Positions 47,144 through 59,800 of a stretch of DNA of 64,000 bases are shown here, in pieces. Position 1 is the stretch's first letter. Every line of letters starts with the position of its first letter. Source of the DNA: Gordionus sp. m RMFG-2023. Taxonomy: Eukaryota > Nematomorpha > Gordioida > Chordodea > Parachordodidae. Where the stretch lies: the NCBI RefSeq assembly GCF_954871325.1, contig NC_088779.1, positions 11,038,846 through 11,102,845 on the forward strand. Reading direction: 5' to 3'. The notes under the pieces are model-generated. The model saw only the letters and a program-made list of their open reading frames with translations, was not told the DNA's origin and did not search any database. The position numbers and the translations under genes are program-made.

Positions 47144-48380
47144 CTTGAAAATAGATAAACGACGATACAGCATCATCCTAACTTTATACGTGAATGAATA
47201 AATTTTGACGATATATGTGTTGGCAGAGCAGCTTGACAAAGCATTTTAGCATGATGTCTCATATAAGGTTTAATTAGTAATGAAATTTTTGTTTGATAGA
47301 AAATGAGAAGTAAAAAAAACTATTGATAGGGGTAATGGTGATCATAAGTTAATCACTTGATTTTGTTAGGAGGATAGTGTGTGTTTATATTCTCATGTCG
47401 ATTAAATATTTTCTTCATATTTTGGAAGTAAAGAAAATAAAAAACACCTAATGCTCTAAAGCAGAATTAATTTTGGTAATATCTTAATATTTTTTGAAAT
47501 TGAATTAGTAAATCAAATTTTGTTCTAAAAATGGAAATTTACAATCATACGGGCAAAATGTTGAAAAAATAATAGTTGAATAATTGCAATTCTCATAATT
47601 TAAAAATAAGTTAAATCGTTGAAAATTTTTAATAATAATATATGCCGTTTTATTTATTTACTGATATTACCAGATAATATGGTATTATCTAAATACCAGA
47701 GCTTAATTAAGGTCTAGATTAAAATAAATTTATGGGCTTGTAGATAAGTCCAAATCAAAAAGAAAAAAATATATTTCTTGTTAAATCAAGTTTTCTAAAA
47801 TTTTTAAATAGTCCTTAGTAAATAATCTTGAGATCCTACGTATATAATAGTAAATATAATGTTTACCAAATTTCATTCATTCTAGAAATAATATATCATT
47901 ATAGCTATCTGTTCCAGATTCTTTTGATTCAACCAAGTTATTATTTTTTCTAATATCCCCCCCCACCCCCAGCACTGCTAGTATCTAGGTATCATAATTA
48001 CCCTAAAACACAATCAAAATATTCCTTATACTTATTTTAGGAACAATATCCGGGAATAGTGTATTAAAATTTGAAAAATTAATTCAGTAAAAAAAATACT
48101 AGTCAATTAAGAAAAAATTAGACTGCTTGTAAATTTTCGATATTCGCCTTAAACGTTTTAAAAATGTTCAATTTATGCACGCCCTGATTATGGCTTTGAT
48201 TTATCTAAGTTATTAGCCAAATTCCACATCATTTAGCCTCTACTATCATAAAAATGCATTATCAATTTATGGCGTTTTTTTTAAAATTTGATTGATTATG
48301 GCCTATAATTTTGTTAAACAATTGTGTTATTCGATAATAATAAAAAGTTATGATATCATTTTTTATAAGATACATATACC

Positions 48381-49889
48381 TAGACCTGTGCGCCGATAAA
48401 CTATCGGCGACCGGTGCAATTTTCAAAAAATCCTATCGACGGCTGGCGGCGCACCGATTTTTAGCCGCCGTCAACAAAATCGGCATAAATCGGCGCAGTT
48501 ATAAATTTTTATAACATAAATTTTTTTAATTCCTTATTATTTTTTTAAAAAACGAATATACATTACTCTACAGATATCTCGGCATATTTTTTAATATTTA
48601 TTTAATAGAAAACTCATTATAAATCCAAAATCGATTTCGTAATTTTATAATTATCATGTATAAAAATTATTTTATTTAAATTTTCGGGATATAATGATGA
48701 TCTCCTTAAATTTAACGTCAATCCTGAGGTAGAGAAAACTCTTTCACTAGGTGTGCTAGTAATCCGAATGCAAAGAATTATTTGGCGAGACTGGAAAGAT
48801 TGGGAAGTTACTCTTCTTTTCTCTCCAAAAATTTAGAACGTCCATATTTTGTGAATATCGTTTTCCAAGAAAACTGTGGCATTCTCGTTCTAAGTCACCT
48901 AACTTGGATTCATAATTTATATTTGGTGAATGTTTATTCGCCAATTTTGTCAAATAACTTAAATTTAATAATTCATCTTGATCCTCATTAGCTATATTTA
49001 CTACCTAATTATCATATTCTCTATAAGTTTAAAATGTTTTATTATAAATTCTGAAGCTGAACAATTTTGCTCTATTAAATACTTTGACACAATTGCCAAT
49101 TTTTGAAATCTTGTAAAAGAGAAGCCAATACCTAGATAATTTTAAATGAAAAATAAAAGAATATACTTATTTTGAAAGAAATGCTAATCGTTCTTCTACC
49201 AGCTCAGATTTATAATTTGAGAAAGTGCTTCCCAATTCTTTTCAAAACAATATTAATTAAATACTTATTTATTCCAGATATGCTTTCTAGCATAATTAAT
49301 ATACTATGCTAACGTGTTGGGACATTTAATTTTAAGATTTTCATATGCGTGGAATTATTGTTATTATTATTATCATTCGAATTGCCTATTTGAAAACGGG
49401 TATCCGGGTATGGATCAATGCTGTCAAGATCTAACATGTCTGATGTTAAATCTATTGTACTTAGACATTTTTTGATCTTTCTCGAATTCAAATTCAACCT
49501 CTGCAGTTTTATATCTTAGAGCAGTAATAATTTCTCTAATTATTTTGCAAAAAAATTTCCAGACTATGGATTTTTTATTATCCAGAGTTAGGATACTAAA
49601 ATTATTTAAATTATTAAAGTAGATGCATCCATTTTAAAAATATGTAAAATTATGGTAACTTTTGGAATTTTAGATTTTTGATTGATTGAATTCTATAATG
49701 ACGTCAATATAATTAAGATTTTAAAATAGTAGAAAATAAAAATTCATCAGAATCCTGATTATCATTACAAAATGTTGACCAATTATTAGAATAAAAAGGT
49801 ATAATATATAAAAAAAAATTATGCGCCGGCGTGATTACCTTAAACGGTGGCGTTTTCGGCGTAACCAAAAAAGGTCAGCGGCCTGTCTA
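48381..49889 (-). mobile_element. hAT element with CGGCG-rich ends
   Basis: Target duplication CATATACC / CATATGCC (48373-48380, 49890-49897; 7 of 8). Ends TAGACCTGTGCGCCGATAAA and, on the opposite strand, TAGACAGGCCGCTGACC. Minus-strand remnants: NMDVLNFWREKKSNFPIF (48756-48953), then in another frame TSTPSERVFSTSGLTLNLRR near 48700-48760. Together these are the linker and dimerisation core of hAT transposases, separated by a frame change. A further piece lies at 49309-49497 (CLSTIDLTSDMLDLDSIDPY). Internally deleted, 1.5 kb. Confidence 0.88.
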
Positions 49890-50245
49890 CATATGCCTAT
49901 TATATATAGACTATAACAAAAAATTGAAAAAAAATGCGTTAATAAAAATATACAAATTAACTCATATTTATCTAGTTTACAAACAAGATACACAATACAA
50001 ACTTCTCCAATAAATATACAAACTCGATAGCTAATTTTTATTTTACGATTAATAGGCTTACGAATATTTTATGATTTTTTTAAAAATTGATTTTTTACCC
50101 TGAGATTTATTTGGATTTTCCACAATTCTTAATTTGGGTTTTTAAAAGGTTTCTTTTTAGCCTGCTATATCAATATTTTTACTTTGTATTTCAATTTTAA
50201 GTTTTCTTAAAATATTTTATTAAACTTAGTTTTTATCTCATTTCG

Positions 50246-51530
50246 TCTATGCGCCCCTACGCGCCCCCTATGAAAGAAGCTTAATTTAAATTATATTATT
50301 TTAGAATCGTATTTAGCTTTATAAGGTAAGGCATAAAATGTTTTTTTTCATTTTAGAAAAAATTAATAGAGTAAAAAAAATTTTAAATTATTTATTTACA
50401 TGACTAAAATACGCGCCCCCATACGCGCCCCCATACGCGCCCCTACGCGTTTCCATCAAAGAAGCTTAATTTATAAAAAATGAACGCAGAATCATATAGA
50501 GCTTATTAAAAGATATAAAAAATGTTAATATTATATATTAAAACTTATTATAACCGGCTTTTGAAAAATCAAAATTTTTTTTTGACATAACCACGCGCCC
50601 CTACGCGCCCCCTAGAAAGAAACTTAATTCATAAAAATAATAAAGCATAATAGGATTAAGCTAATTAAAGGAATCAAAAAATGTTAATATAAAGTTTATA
50701 AATTATTTATAGAGATTTGGAAAAAACACTTAATTTCTTCTTTTTTGATTAAACTACGCGCCTTACACGCCCCTACACGCTCCCGGTATATACATTTTTT
50801 AAAAATGAATACAGAATCATGTATAACTTTTTAAGAAGATTCAGAAAATGGTATTATTTTTTAAAAAAATTTAATTACAAAAAAATTTTTTTGACTAAAC
50901 TACGCGCCCCTACGCGCCCCCTATTAAAGAAGCTTAATTCATAAAAAATTAAAGCATATTCGTATTAAGCTCATTAAGAGGAATCAAAAATGTTAATATT
51001 AAGTTTATAAATTATTTATAACTTATTGAGATATGGAAAAAACACTAAATTTCTTCTTTTTTTGACTAAACTACGCGTCTCCGTTAAATATACATTATTT
51101 TTTAAAAATGAATACAGAACCATGTATAACTTTTCGAGGAGGTTCAGAAAATGGTATTATTTATCTTATTTAAATAAATATTTTTATTATAAAAAATAAG
51201 TATATTTAACGGGAGTTTAGTCAAAAAAAGAAGAAATTAAGTGTTTTCCAAATCTAACATTTTTTGATTTCTTTTAATGAGCTTAATCCTATTATGCTTT
51301 ATTTTTTTTATGAATTTCTTTGAAGGAGGCGCGTAGGGGCACGTAGGGGTGCGTATTTTAGTCGTGTAAAAAAATAATTTTTTAAAAATTTTACTATGTT
51401 ATCATTTTTTTTATGAAAAAAAACATTTTCTGCCTTATATAAAGCTAAATACGATTCTAAAATAATATAATTTAAAATAAGCTCTTTCATAGGGGGCGCG
51501 TAGGGGCGCGTAGTTTTCGGGGGCGCGTCC
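50246..51530. mobile_element. Foldback-type element C, ACGCGCCCC tandem units
   Basis: Units of about 145-180 bp, each headed by one to three copies of TACGCGCCCC, run in one direction at about 50250, 50410, 50592, 50755, 50900 and 51070. Reverse-complement units follow at about 51330 and 51491. The first unit (AGAAGCTTAATTTAAATTAT, TTTAGCTTTATAAGGTAAGG) is mirrored by the last (CCTTATATAAAGCTAAATAC), so the whole can fold back on itself. No ORF. Confidence 0.7.
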
Positions 51531-52144
51531 AAAGGTGGATTAAAAAGAATAAATACAAAAAATAGGCAAAAATATTAGAATAAAAAATTAGCTTGCTAAT
51601 TTGTATACTAGCTAGCTACTTAGGCTTAACTTGCTAGTTTGTAAAATAACTTCATTTAAATATTATAAAATTTATTTTTTTGGGGAAAAATCTTTATTTC
51701 TTTTAACATTATAATAATGGTGTAATAAAATATATATCAGAAAAATAAACAAAAACATTAGATTAATGAATAAAGGGGAAAAAAATTAAGATTATTCTTC
51801 TATTTTGATATCATCTAGTTTGTATCTAAAATTTTATAAAATAAACAATTTTTTTAATTATACAAATTTTAAAAATATAAAATATTAAGTAAATATAAGA
51901 TAAAAGGCATGCTCATGCATGACTACGTTCACTCCCATTTCGAGAAAATTGAGTAAGGTTATGGCAGGATTAGGTTGATAATTTATATCTTAATTTATTT
52001 GATAAAAAAAATTGATGAGATCTGTAGTCATGATTTCAATATTTATTCTTATGGATAACAGTGGCAAATCCAGAATGTTTGAATGGGAAGGGGGTGGTGG
52101 CTATCATCTTAGTTATTATATAATTTGTTTGTATATTTTGTATT

Positions 52145-53395
52145 ACACATGCAGGCGCGTAGCCAGTGGGGGGGGCTTCCCTCATAGCAAAATTATTTAA
52201 AAAAATATAAAAGATTTTTCATCTTTTATGATACATAGTGATCTATTTAGGTTATATTCTATTTTAAATATTAGCAAAAAATTAAAATTTATTTATTTAT
52301 TCGTTCGTATTTATCTCATGAAAATTTAAAGTTTGTTTTCAAATTTTTTTAAACCTTAAACACTGATGGATCTAAGAAAATTTTATCAACCAAATTCTAT
52401 AATATTTTTCATTAAATTGATTAAAGTTATGAGAATCGCGAATATTGTTGTATTATAACTTGGAAAATTAAGCGATAATCTCGACCAAGTATTTTATGAG
52501 ATTTATGTAATTGTTGAGGCGAAAGCGAAATTATATGATTTTGAGATTCAACTAGACAAACTAATATTAACGTGGACTCAATTGAGGAATACTATAAAAT
52601 AACCCTTATTCCAATTTTGGATACATTTTATACTCAGATCAATGAACGATTATGATTTATTAAATGGCAATTCAATTTACAATGACTATATCTATAATTC
52701 CTGATCTGAGGATATATTAATTCTTATATTAAAATAATTAAATATTTAGCTAAATTTTATTCAGAATATAAATGTATATGAAAGCCAATTAACTTCAGAA
52801 TTTAAATCTTGATATGAAAGATTAATTTTAGAAGATAGTCCCCAGAAACGCTATGAAAGCATTGTCTTTAAAATATATTTCTTTCCAATTAAATTAAAAT
52901 TTATTTTATATTTTGGAAACAATATCAATTAGCACAAGTAAATGGGATGAGATTTTCTTCATGACAAAGAATAAAAACGGAAATATTGGTGAAATCTCAT
53001 AGAAGATTAAATTTTCATTTATGAACAATATATTGATCAACTAAATTTGATGAGATTTTCTCCATTACAAAGAATAAAAACGGAAATATTGGTGAAATCT
53101 CATAGAAGATTAAATTTCATTTATGAACAAAATATTGATTAACTTTTTATATCATATAATGTTTTACTCTATATTTTATTGTGATTTACACACCGATTTA
53201 ATAAATATAATTTTTTAACAATATTAGATTCGCTCTTAAATATTTTGTATTTTCCAATATTTTATTTTTTGTGTTCGAAATTATCATTTTTTAAAATATG
53301 ATTAGTTCTAGTAATAAATTACTAATGCTCCAGAAAAACCATTTCAATATAAAAAATTACACACCCCCCCCCCTCTTTACAGAAAATCCTGGCTG
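52145..53395 (+). mobile_element. hAT relic, plus orientation
   Basis: Left end CAGGCGCGTAGCCAGTGGGG; right end on the opposite strand CTGACGAGCAGCCAGGATTT, followed inward by a G tract. Flanks TACACATG and CCCACGTG match 5 of 8. Plus-strand remnant near 52590-52665 reads YYKITLIPILDTFYTQINER, the block also seen in the 13125 element. Heavily broken. Contains a 103-bp tandem duplication. Ends about 60 bp from the stop codon of the gene at 53459. Confidence 0.65.
52946..53145. repeat. 103-bp tandem duplication inside hAT relic
   Basis: GATGAGATTTTCTTCATGAC...ATATTGATCAACTAAATTT is repeated from 53049 with a few differences. It arose after the transposase decayed. Confidence 0.85.
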
Positions 53396-53458
53396 CTCGT
53401 CAGCCCACGTGCCTTCAACTATTTCAGAATATTATATGATAAATATTAAAGATTTCAC

Positions 53459-53844
53459 TTAATATTTTTTCAAGCCCTCCTCATTTTTGGCATCCATTGA
53501 TAGCGGCGAAATTGTCTCTAGCATCCTACTAAAATAATCATCATTCAAGGGGGAAAAAAATTCTTCCAAAGACATGGGGCTATTTGGGGCTTGACATCTC
53601 GCGGTCAATCTTTCCAATACAACATCTAACTCGTCCATGTTATCAGGCTGATCTGATTTTTGTTGGTCGGCATTTCCATTAATAAATTGGACCTTCGAGG
53701 TTTTTATACTAGCCATCTCGAAATTAACTTTAGGCTGAGACCCCCCTGGAGTAGTAACAGATATTCGACAGGAAGATTCAGTAAAAGGCATCACGGATGA
53801 GACCTGTATATCTGGTATTTCGTGAAGACGTTCTATTTCTTTAT
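53459..53844 (-). CDS. Acidic protein, last exon with stop
   Basis: Acceptor CCCAACAAATAG, then KEIERLHEIPDIQVSSVMPF and, further on, MDELDVVLERLTARCQAPNS, PMSLEEFFSPLNDDYFSRML. The frame also stays open upstream to 53938, but that part (FVIPLFIFKFF) looks like intron read-through. Codon use is clearly less AT-driven than surrounding DNA. Confidence 0.78.
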
Positions 53845-56800
53845 CTATTTGTTGGGTAAAAAATTTAAATATAAACAGGGGAATAACAAATATCCCATCA
53901 ATACCTACAGTGTGGGAAAATGTTAAGGTTTTAAGCATTGAGAAGTTCCCCTATTCAAAAAATTGCCTTTTCGCTTTATAATTGTTTCAAAAGTAATAAA
54001 AGTTTATCCTACATGCCTCTCAACCCCCCCCCCAACCCTCCATTTCTCCCATAAAAAGTCTACGGTTTATTACTTTAAACAATCATTTTAAACCAAATAA
54101 GTAAATATTAATATTTTTTAAAAAATAATGACTTTAATTCAAATTTTAGAAAAGAAATATTTTTATATAAAAAAGTGAAAAATCAAAATTATTTAAAAAT
54201 ATATCAAAAACAAATATCTGCAATAAGCAAGTTTAAAGACCTCCAATAACAGTTATTAGTAAAAAATAAGGCCATTTCCAAACATAACGTTTTTTCAAAG
54301 CGAGAAATAATAAATGTATCCTTCCAACCATGAAATTTTTTTAATGCACGCGATTTTGCGTTATTGTTAGTTTGATATTTTTTAACAATTAAATGGCGTC
54401 TTACACGACTGAAGTGAACAAGTTGTTTTTAAAATATTATATTATGCAATAATTTTAAACCAAGACGTACTTACCCAAATAAAGTATTAGATAAATTGTG
54501 GATTTTATGTGCTAATGGTAGATTAGTTTGATATTGCTTCATATCTTGTTGAGTTTACTAAACACTTTTTTAGGTAATATGGCAGAAATGTTATAATTAT
54601 TTTTTACAATTTGCATAAATTTTTAAAGAAATTTTATATAATTTACATAATTGAAATATAATATTTACAATAAAAACCTTGCAAATTAATTAATACATAG
54701 TTGAGATTTAATATAATTTTATTTATAAGTTATAGCAGTGTCAATAGAATTTCTATCTTTAGACTTATTTTATCCTAAATTCATCCTTAATTCAATATTG
54801 TGAAATACGTATTATACATTTAGGATATTCATTGTCTACATTTTTATGCCAACTTTATATGCTTTTTATATTTTAATAAATAAATTATATTAGCTTAAAG
54901 TAACATTGGTCACTTTTCTGGGAATATAGTACTTATATAATAGTGCCACTCCCCATGAAGAATTCTGACTCCGCCTATATTATAAATAGTTTGTTAAAGT
55001 CAAATAAATTATTGAAAAATGATCTTAGCGTTTTACTATTTATATATTTTTTCGGTGCAGACAAACATTATATTTCTTTTTCAATTCAAATAAATATTAC
55101 ATTGTCGTATATATTTTTTTAGTTATTTCCATTTAATTCAAATTTGTAAATCGCAAAATTATTTTGTATAATAATTATATTAAAAATTAGTTATAATCAA
55201 CTTATTAAGTAAGGTTTCTGACCATTTTTTAAATGAACTCTTGAACTATTCTTAAATATTAATTTTTAAATATAGAATTTTTATATTAATTAAAAAAAAA
55301 ATCATGGTCAAATTGTCAGATAGGAATGTTTATACATCTTATACGATTATGCTAAATATTTATATATTGACCCAAACTGGTTCAATTCAATCCAACCCTG
55401 AATATTCTAGATCCATACGACCAGCATATATATATTATAATATAATTAATTACAAACAAAATATACAAAACGTGTGCTGCTGTTACTATAAATTTGACTT
55501 TCAAAATACAGCTCTTAACAGTAACAATTATCCATTGAAACTAAAACTTTTATTATTTATTAATTTTATATTTAAAAGAGTTAAAATTATATCAAAATAT
55601 AAAAATTATATTTTTTATAATCTTAATTCCTAAAATGACAGTAATACCAAATAATGAATAATATAATGCTAATAACATTCTATGTGAAGCAAACTGAAAT
55701 TAAGAAAATAAAAACTAAATTATAATAGAGCCTTAACATATTATTATGTATTAAATTCCTAATTTCTTCAGAATTTCTAATTCCAGGAATCCGTTCCTTA
55801 ATTTTTCCCAAGTTCTTCTCCACTAACGTGCTCGGATATCCCTAATTAAAAATTTCAACAAAGAGATTTTTGAAGTTTAATTTAGATAAATTTATATAGT
55901 AAGTAATACATGTTTTTATCAATTTTGGCAACGTTGGAAACAATAGGAATTTTATTGAGGCTCAAAATTTTGGTCAAATTAAGAAGTTTCTCGAATTATC
56001 AAGGGCCCAAATTATATAAATTTCTTTTTTATATATATATTAAAATAAATATATATATATTTACCAATAATAGAAACGGATTCGAGAGGTTGATCACTTG
56101 CCATAATTAATGTTTGATACCCTTTTTTTAAGAAACAAGAAAAAGGAAATTAATATATCACTCACTATCAATAAAAATATTATATACTTTCTATTTCATC
56201 TACTTTCGGATATTTAATGGGTGTGTTCATGGTAGGCGGAGGGCTTATGGGAATAGTATCTTGAAGTTTATATATTTTATAATTTATTTAAAAGACTTAT
56301 TGATAATAAATGTGATAGTGTTAGGGTTGTAGTTAAGTGTTTTATCATAAATTTTATACTCTTCCCCTAAAAAATAAACATTTTGTAGGAAGGGTGATTT
56401 TTTAATATATATTTTATTGTATATCCAGTTTTTTTCAATCTTTTATATGTAAAATAAATTTTATTATATTCTCTTTTGATATAAATTTATTATATTCTCT
56501 TTTGATATAAATTTTATTATATTCTCTTTTAATTTTTAGTTTTTACACTTTATTATATGATTTTTTAACTTTTTTTTATGTTTAATATAAGGTAGGGAGC
56601 ATGAGATCGTTCTGAATTCGGAGGTGTAATTAGAATCTCAAGATCTCTGTGATGGTTAATTTTATATTATATGGGACAGAATTAAATCAGCATAAAATTT
56701 GTAAAATGACTTCGAGTCCCCTAAAAAAAAGCATTTTGAAATTTTTTTTATACCACTAAAAAGTGTAATTTTGGATACTCTTAGCTAAAAAAGTAATTTT

Positions 56801-59800
56801 GGATAATGTTAGCTAAAAAAAGGTAATTTTGAAAATAATTTTAAATTTTTTTTGAGCCCCCGAGATTGTAAAGACTAGTGAACCCCTGTTAGTCATGACT
56901 CTTATAAGATCACAGGCATACCCCTCAAACGAATTTCCATTGAATGACCTTTGGGGTTCTACTAGTTAGCCATGCCCCACTACCTCAAATAAAAAAAAAT
57001 AAAAATAATACTTAAAAAAAATGACAAAATAAAATATGACCACTCTTCCATCCCTAAATAATACGGGGATGGGGGTGGTGGTATGACGTTATGTAAGTGG
57101 CTCAATTTTTAAATAATAATCAATATATTCTTTATCTATTTTTAAAAAATTTGACTTAAAATGGTAAACATTAATATTATATTGTGTTTTGTTATTTCTC
57201 TCAATATGGCTATTCTTGTTTATAAATATCTTGATTTTTTATTTAGGATTTCTATTCGATGTAATCATTATGTGGGTTTTGGATTTATTGGATTGCTTGC
57301 CTTGTATTAGTTGTTTTGGAAATAGCTTTTATTATGTTGTCTGTGATAACAGTTAATTTACAGGTGGCCCATACTTCAGTATTGAAAACATCTAGGAAAT
57401 TGATATTGTAGATGGATATACGGTAACTAATGTGATGAATTGTTAGAGGGATGCTAGTACTGATAGGTTTTTTTTTACTATCTATGGGTTGTAAGAATGT
57501 GAAGTTATACTAATTTTTGCCTAAGATTTCGCGAATTCTATAGATTTCGTTATCTATATAATTCTTGGAATCACGTAGGTTTTATGGATAGTAATTTACT
57601 TTGTCAATTTTACCCATGGATTTGGGTCGACACAAATAAATCATGGCTTTCTAAAAGGTCACAGTTATAGGTTATTTCAACGCTCCAGCTTATTGGGTTA
57701 TATTTTCCTTCGGATTTAAAATTCTATTCTAAATTCTTTTGCAAGCTTGATTGGGCGGATCTGCCATTTCAATCGATTCCTGTATTTTATGGTACCCTTG
57801 GGTGGTTTGAGGAGAAATAAGTTATTATTTTTACAAATAAAAGTGGTTCACATGAGGAATATTATGCCTTTTCCCAGGTCATCTGTTATATTCTTTATAT
57901 GCAGCCGAAACCGGTGCAAATAATTACACAGGTGTTCGAAGTGGAATACACTTTGAGGTTGAGTTGTCGGTGTTCCCAGGACGTCATTTGTAGTGGTTGA
58001 ACTTCAGTAAATGGTAAAATTATCTGAGGGCCATTCATTAGTAAGGTCGTTTGATGATCCTTTGACCCTTGTGATCTTATAAGAGTCATTATTAACAAAA
58101 TATTTGAAACTTTTATTCAAACCAAAAATTATAAAACATCAATTTTTTTATCTAGACTTTTTTTCAATTTTAAAATATAATGTTATTAAGAATTTATAAC
58201 ATGAAAGAATTAATTATAAATAAAAAATGAAGAGTTAAATAAAATAATCTGGTAAACATAAATTGTGTCCTGTTATAGGAAAATAAAAGGTAAAATAAAA
58301 TATAAGGATGGGGTGGTGGATTTCAAATTGAACAAATAAAAAATTGTGTAAAATGAAATCTTTATTTATAATCTCTTAATTTGGGATAGTCAATGTCAAT
58401 TTTGGTCTATAGATCGTAATGGAGTTGAATAAAATTTGATAATTTAAAACAAGGCTATATATCATGATTTTTTTTTTATATTTATTTTTCAAAAAAAATG
58501 ACCCAAAAACATAATATAATTTAATTTTTTTACTGTCGATTATGTTGAATTCGGAATAGAATGGCGTAGGTTCTATTTTAGTTGGCATTAATGTTTCGGC
58601 CATTTTTTGTCCTTTTAAACAAAATTTAGGATTATTATAATTATATATTAATCATAACAATAAAAATAACAGTGTAGAGTATTATAAAACCAGAAGCAGG
58701 GGAATCCCAGATACTTAACCAAGGAGTGTCATATTGAGTACATTGTACACTATGAAAACCTTCGTCTTTTACAATTTCATTGTAATTCTATATTTTATTA
58801 TTGTCATCTATTGTTATATTTTACTTCATGTGAAAAATTATCAACCATATGATTTGCTATATCAGAAAGAAAGATCTAAAAATAAAAATATAAATGATTA
58901 GCATTAAACTTCCGATCTTAGATGTTGTGCACATGTCTTCACTGATACCTGTAAGATCAATATTTTGAATTTCAGCCTGGGTGTTACTATCCGAAGTATC
59001 ATCTTTGCTGATACTATCCTCTTCGAATAATATGAGACCCTGAAGTTCTTTATTAAATATATATAAGGTTTGTATACGAATTTTTTCTTATCTAGAAATT
59101 AGTAGTATAACATCGGAGTTTTTCATAAATCGAAAATATTTCTAACTGTAAATTAAAATTTAATAATACTGATCACGTTTTTGTTTTTCTTGAGTATAAT
59201 TGGGTATTGACTCTATTTTTAGAAAAAAACTTGTGCTGTAAAAGTACTTAAAAAAAGAATTTTTTTCATAAATTTTAATCAGATAAACAGAGAACTTTGT
59301 GCTCAACACAGCTTGCGGTGCTAGACACACGTTCAACTGACGCGGAAGGTAGGTTTATTGATAGATAAAAATTTTAATTGGTGGAATTTGTTAAAATAAT
59401 TTTAAAAAATCTTTATTTTCAAACATATTTTTTTCTATCTATATCAGAATTCTGAATTCATATATGTAATTTTCTATATATATGAGCTGCAAGACATCGA
59501 CATTGAAATATTTGAATTAGGGCACAATCTCCACTTATAGTGTAGACCTAGTCTACTTAATATTTCCTATTTGTGTAAAAAATGTGTCATACTGGAGTCA
59601 GGGCAGAGTTAAATCATCTTCACCTGAAGAAATAAGTATGATATATATTCTTTATAAAGTAAATTATAAAATTAGATTTAATTAAATGCTTTGATTGATT
59701 CGATATTAATTGATAACAATCTTGAATATATAAAATTTAATAACAAAAATGTATTAAATAAATTAAAATGGATTGAAAACTTGGCTTAGATTCTTAATAA

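Larger units (their letters stand above)
42830..48372. other. AT-rich, few signals
   Basis: Two exact copies of a 36-bp unit lie at 44138-44209. C tracts at 45168 (14) and 47957 (with CAGTGCTGG on the opposite strand) look like worn hAT ends. A hAT-type terminus AGAGACCTGCA lies at 46511. A possible minus exon is at 46989-47143. Nothing else is supported. Confidence 0.45.
53940..56890. other. AT-rich intron, little seen
   Basis: Inside the long intron of the acidic-protein gene. It holds a 27-bp tandem repeat (56457-56530) and a 28-bp one (56765-56840). ORFs at 55304 and 55910 (plus) are AT-driven and unsupported. Confidence 0.5.
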
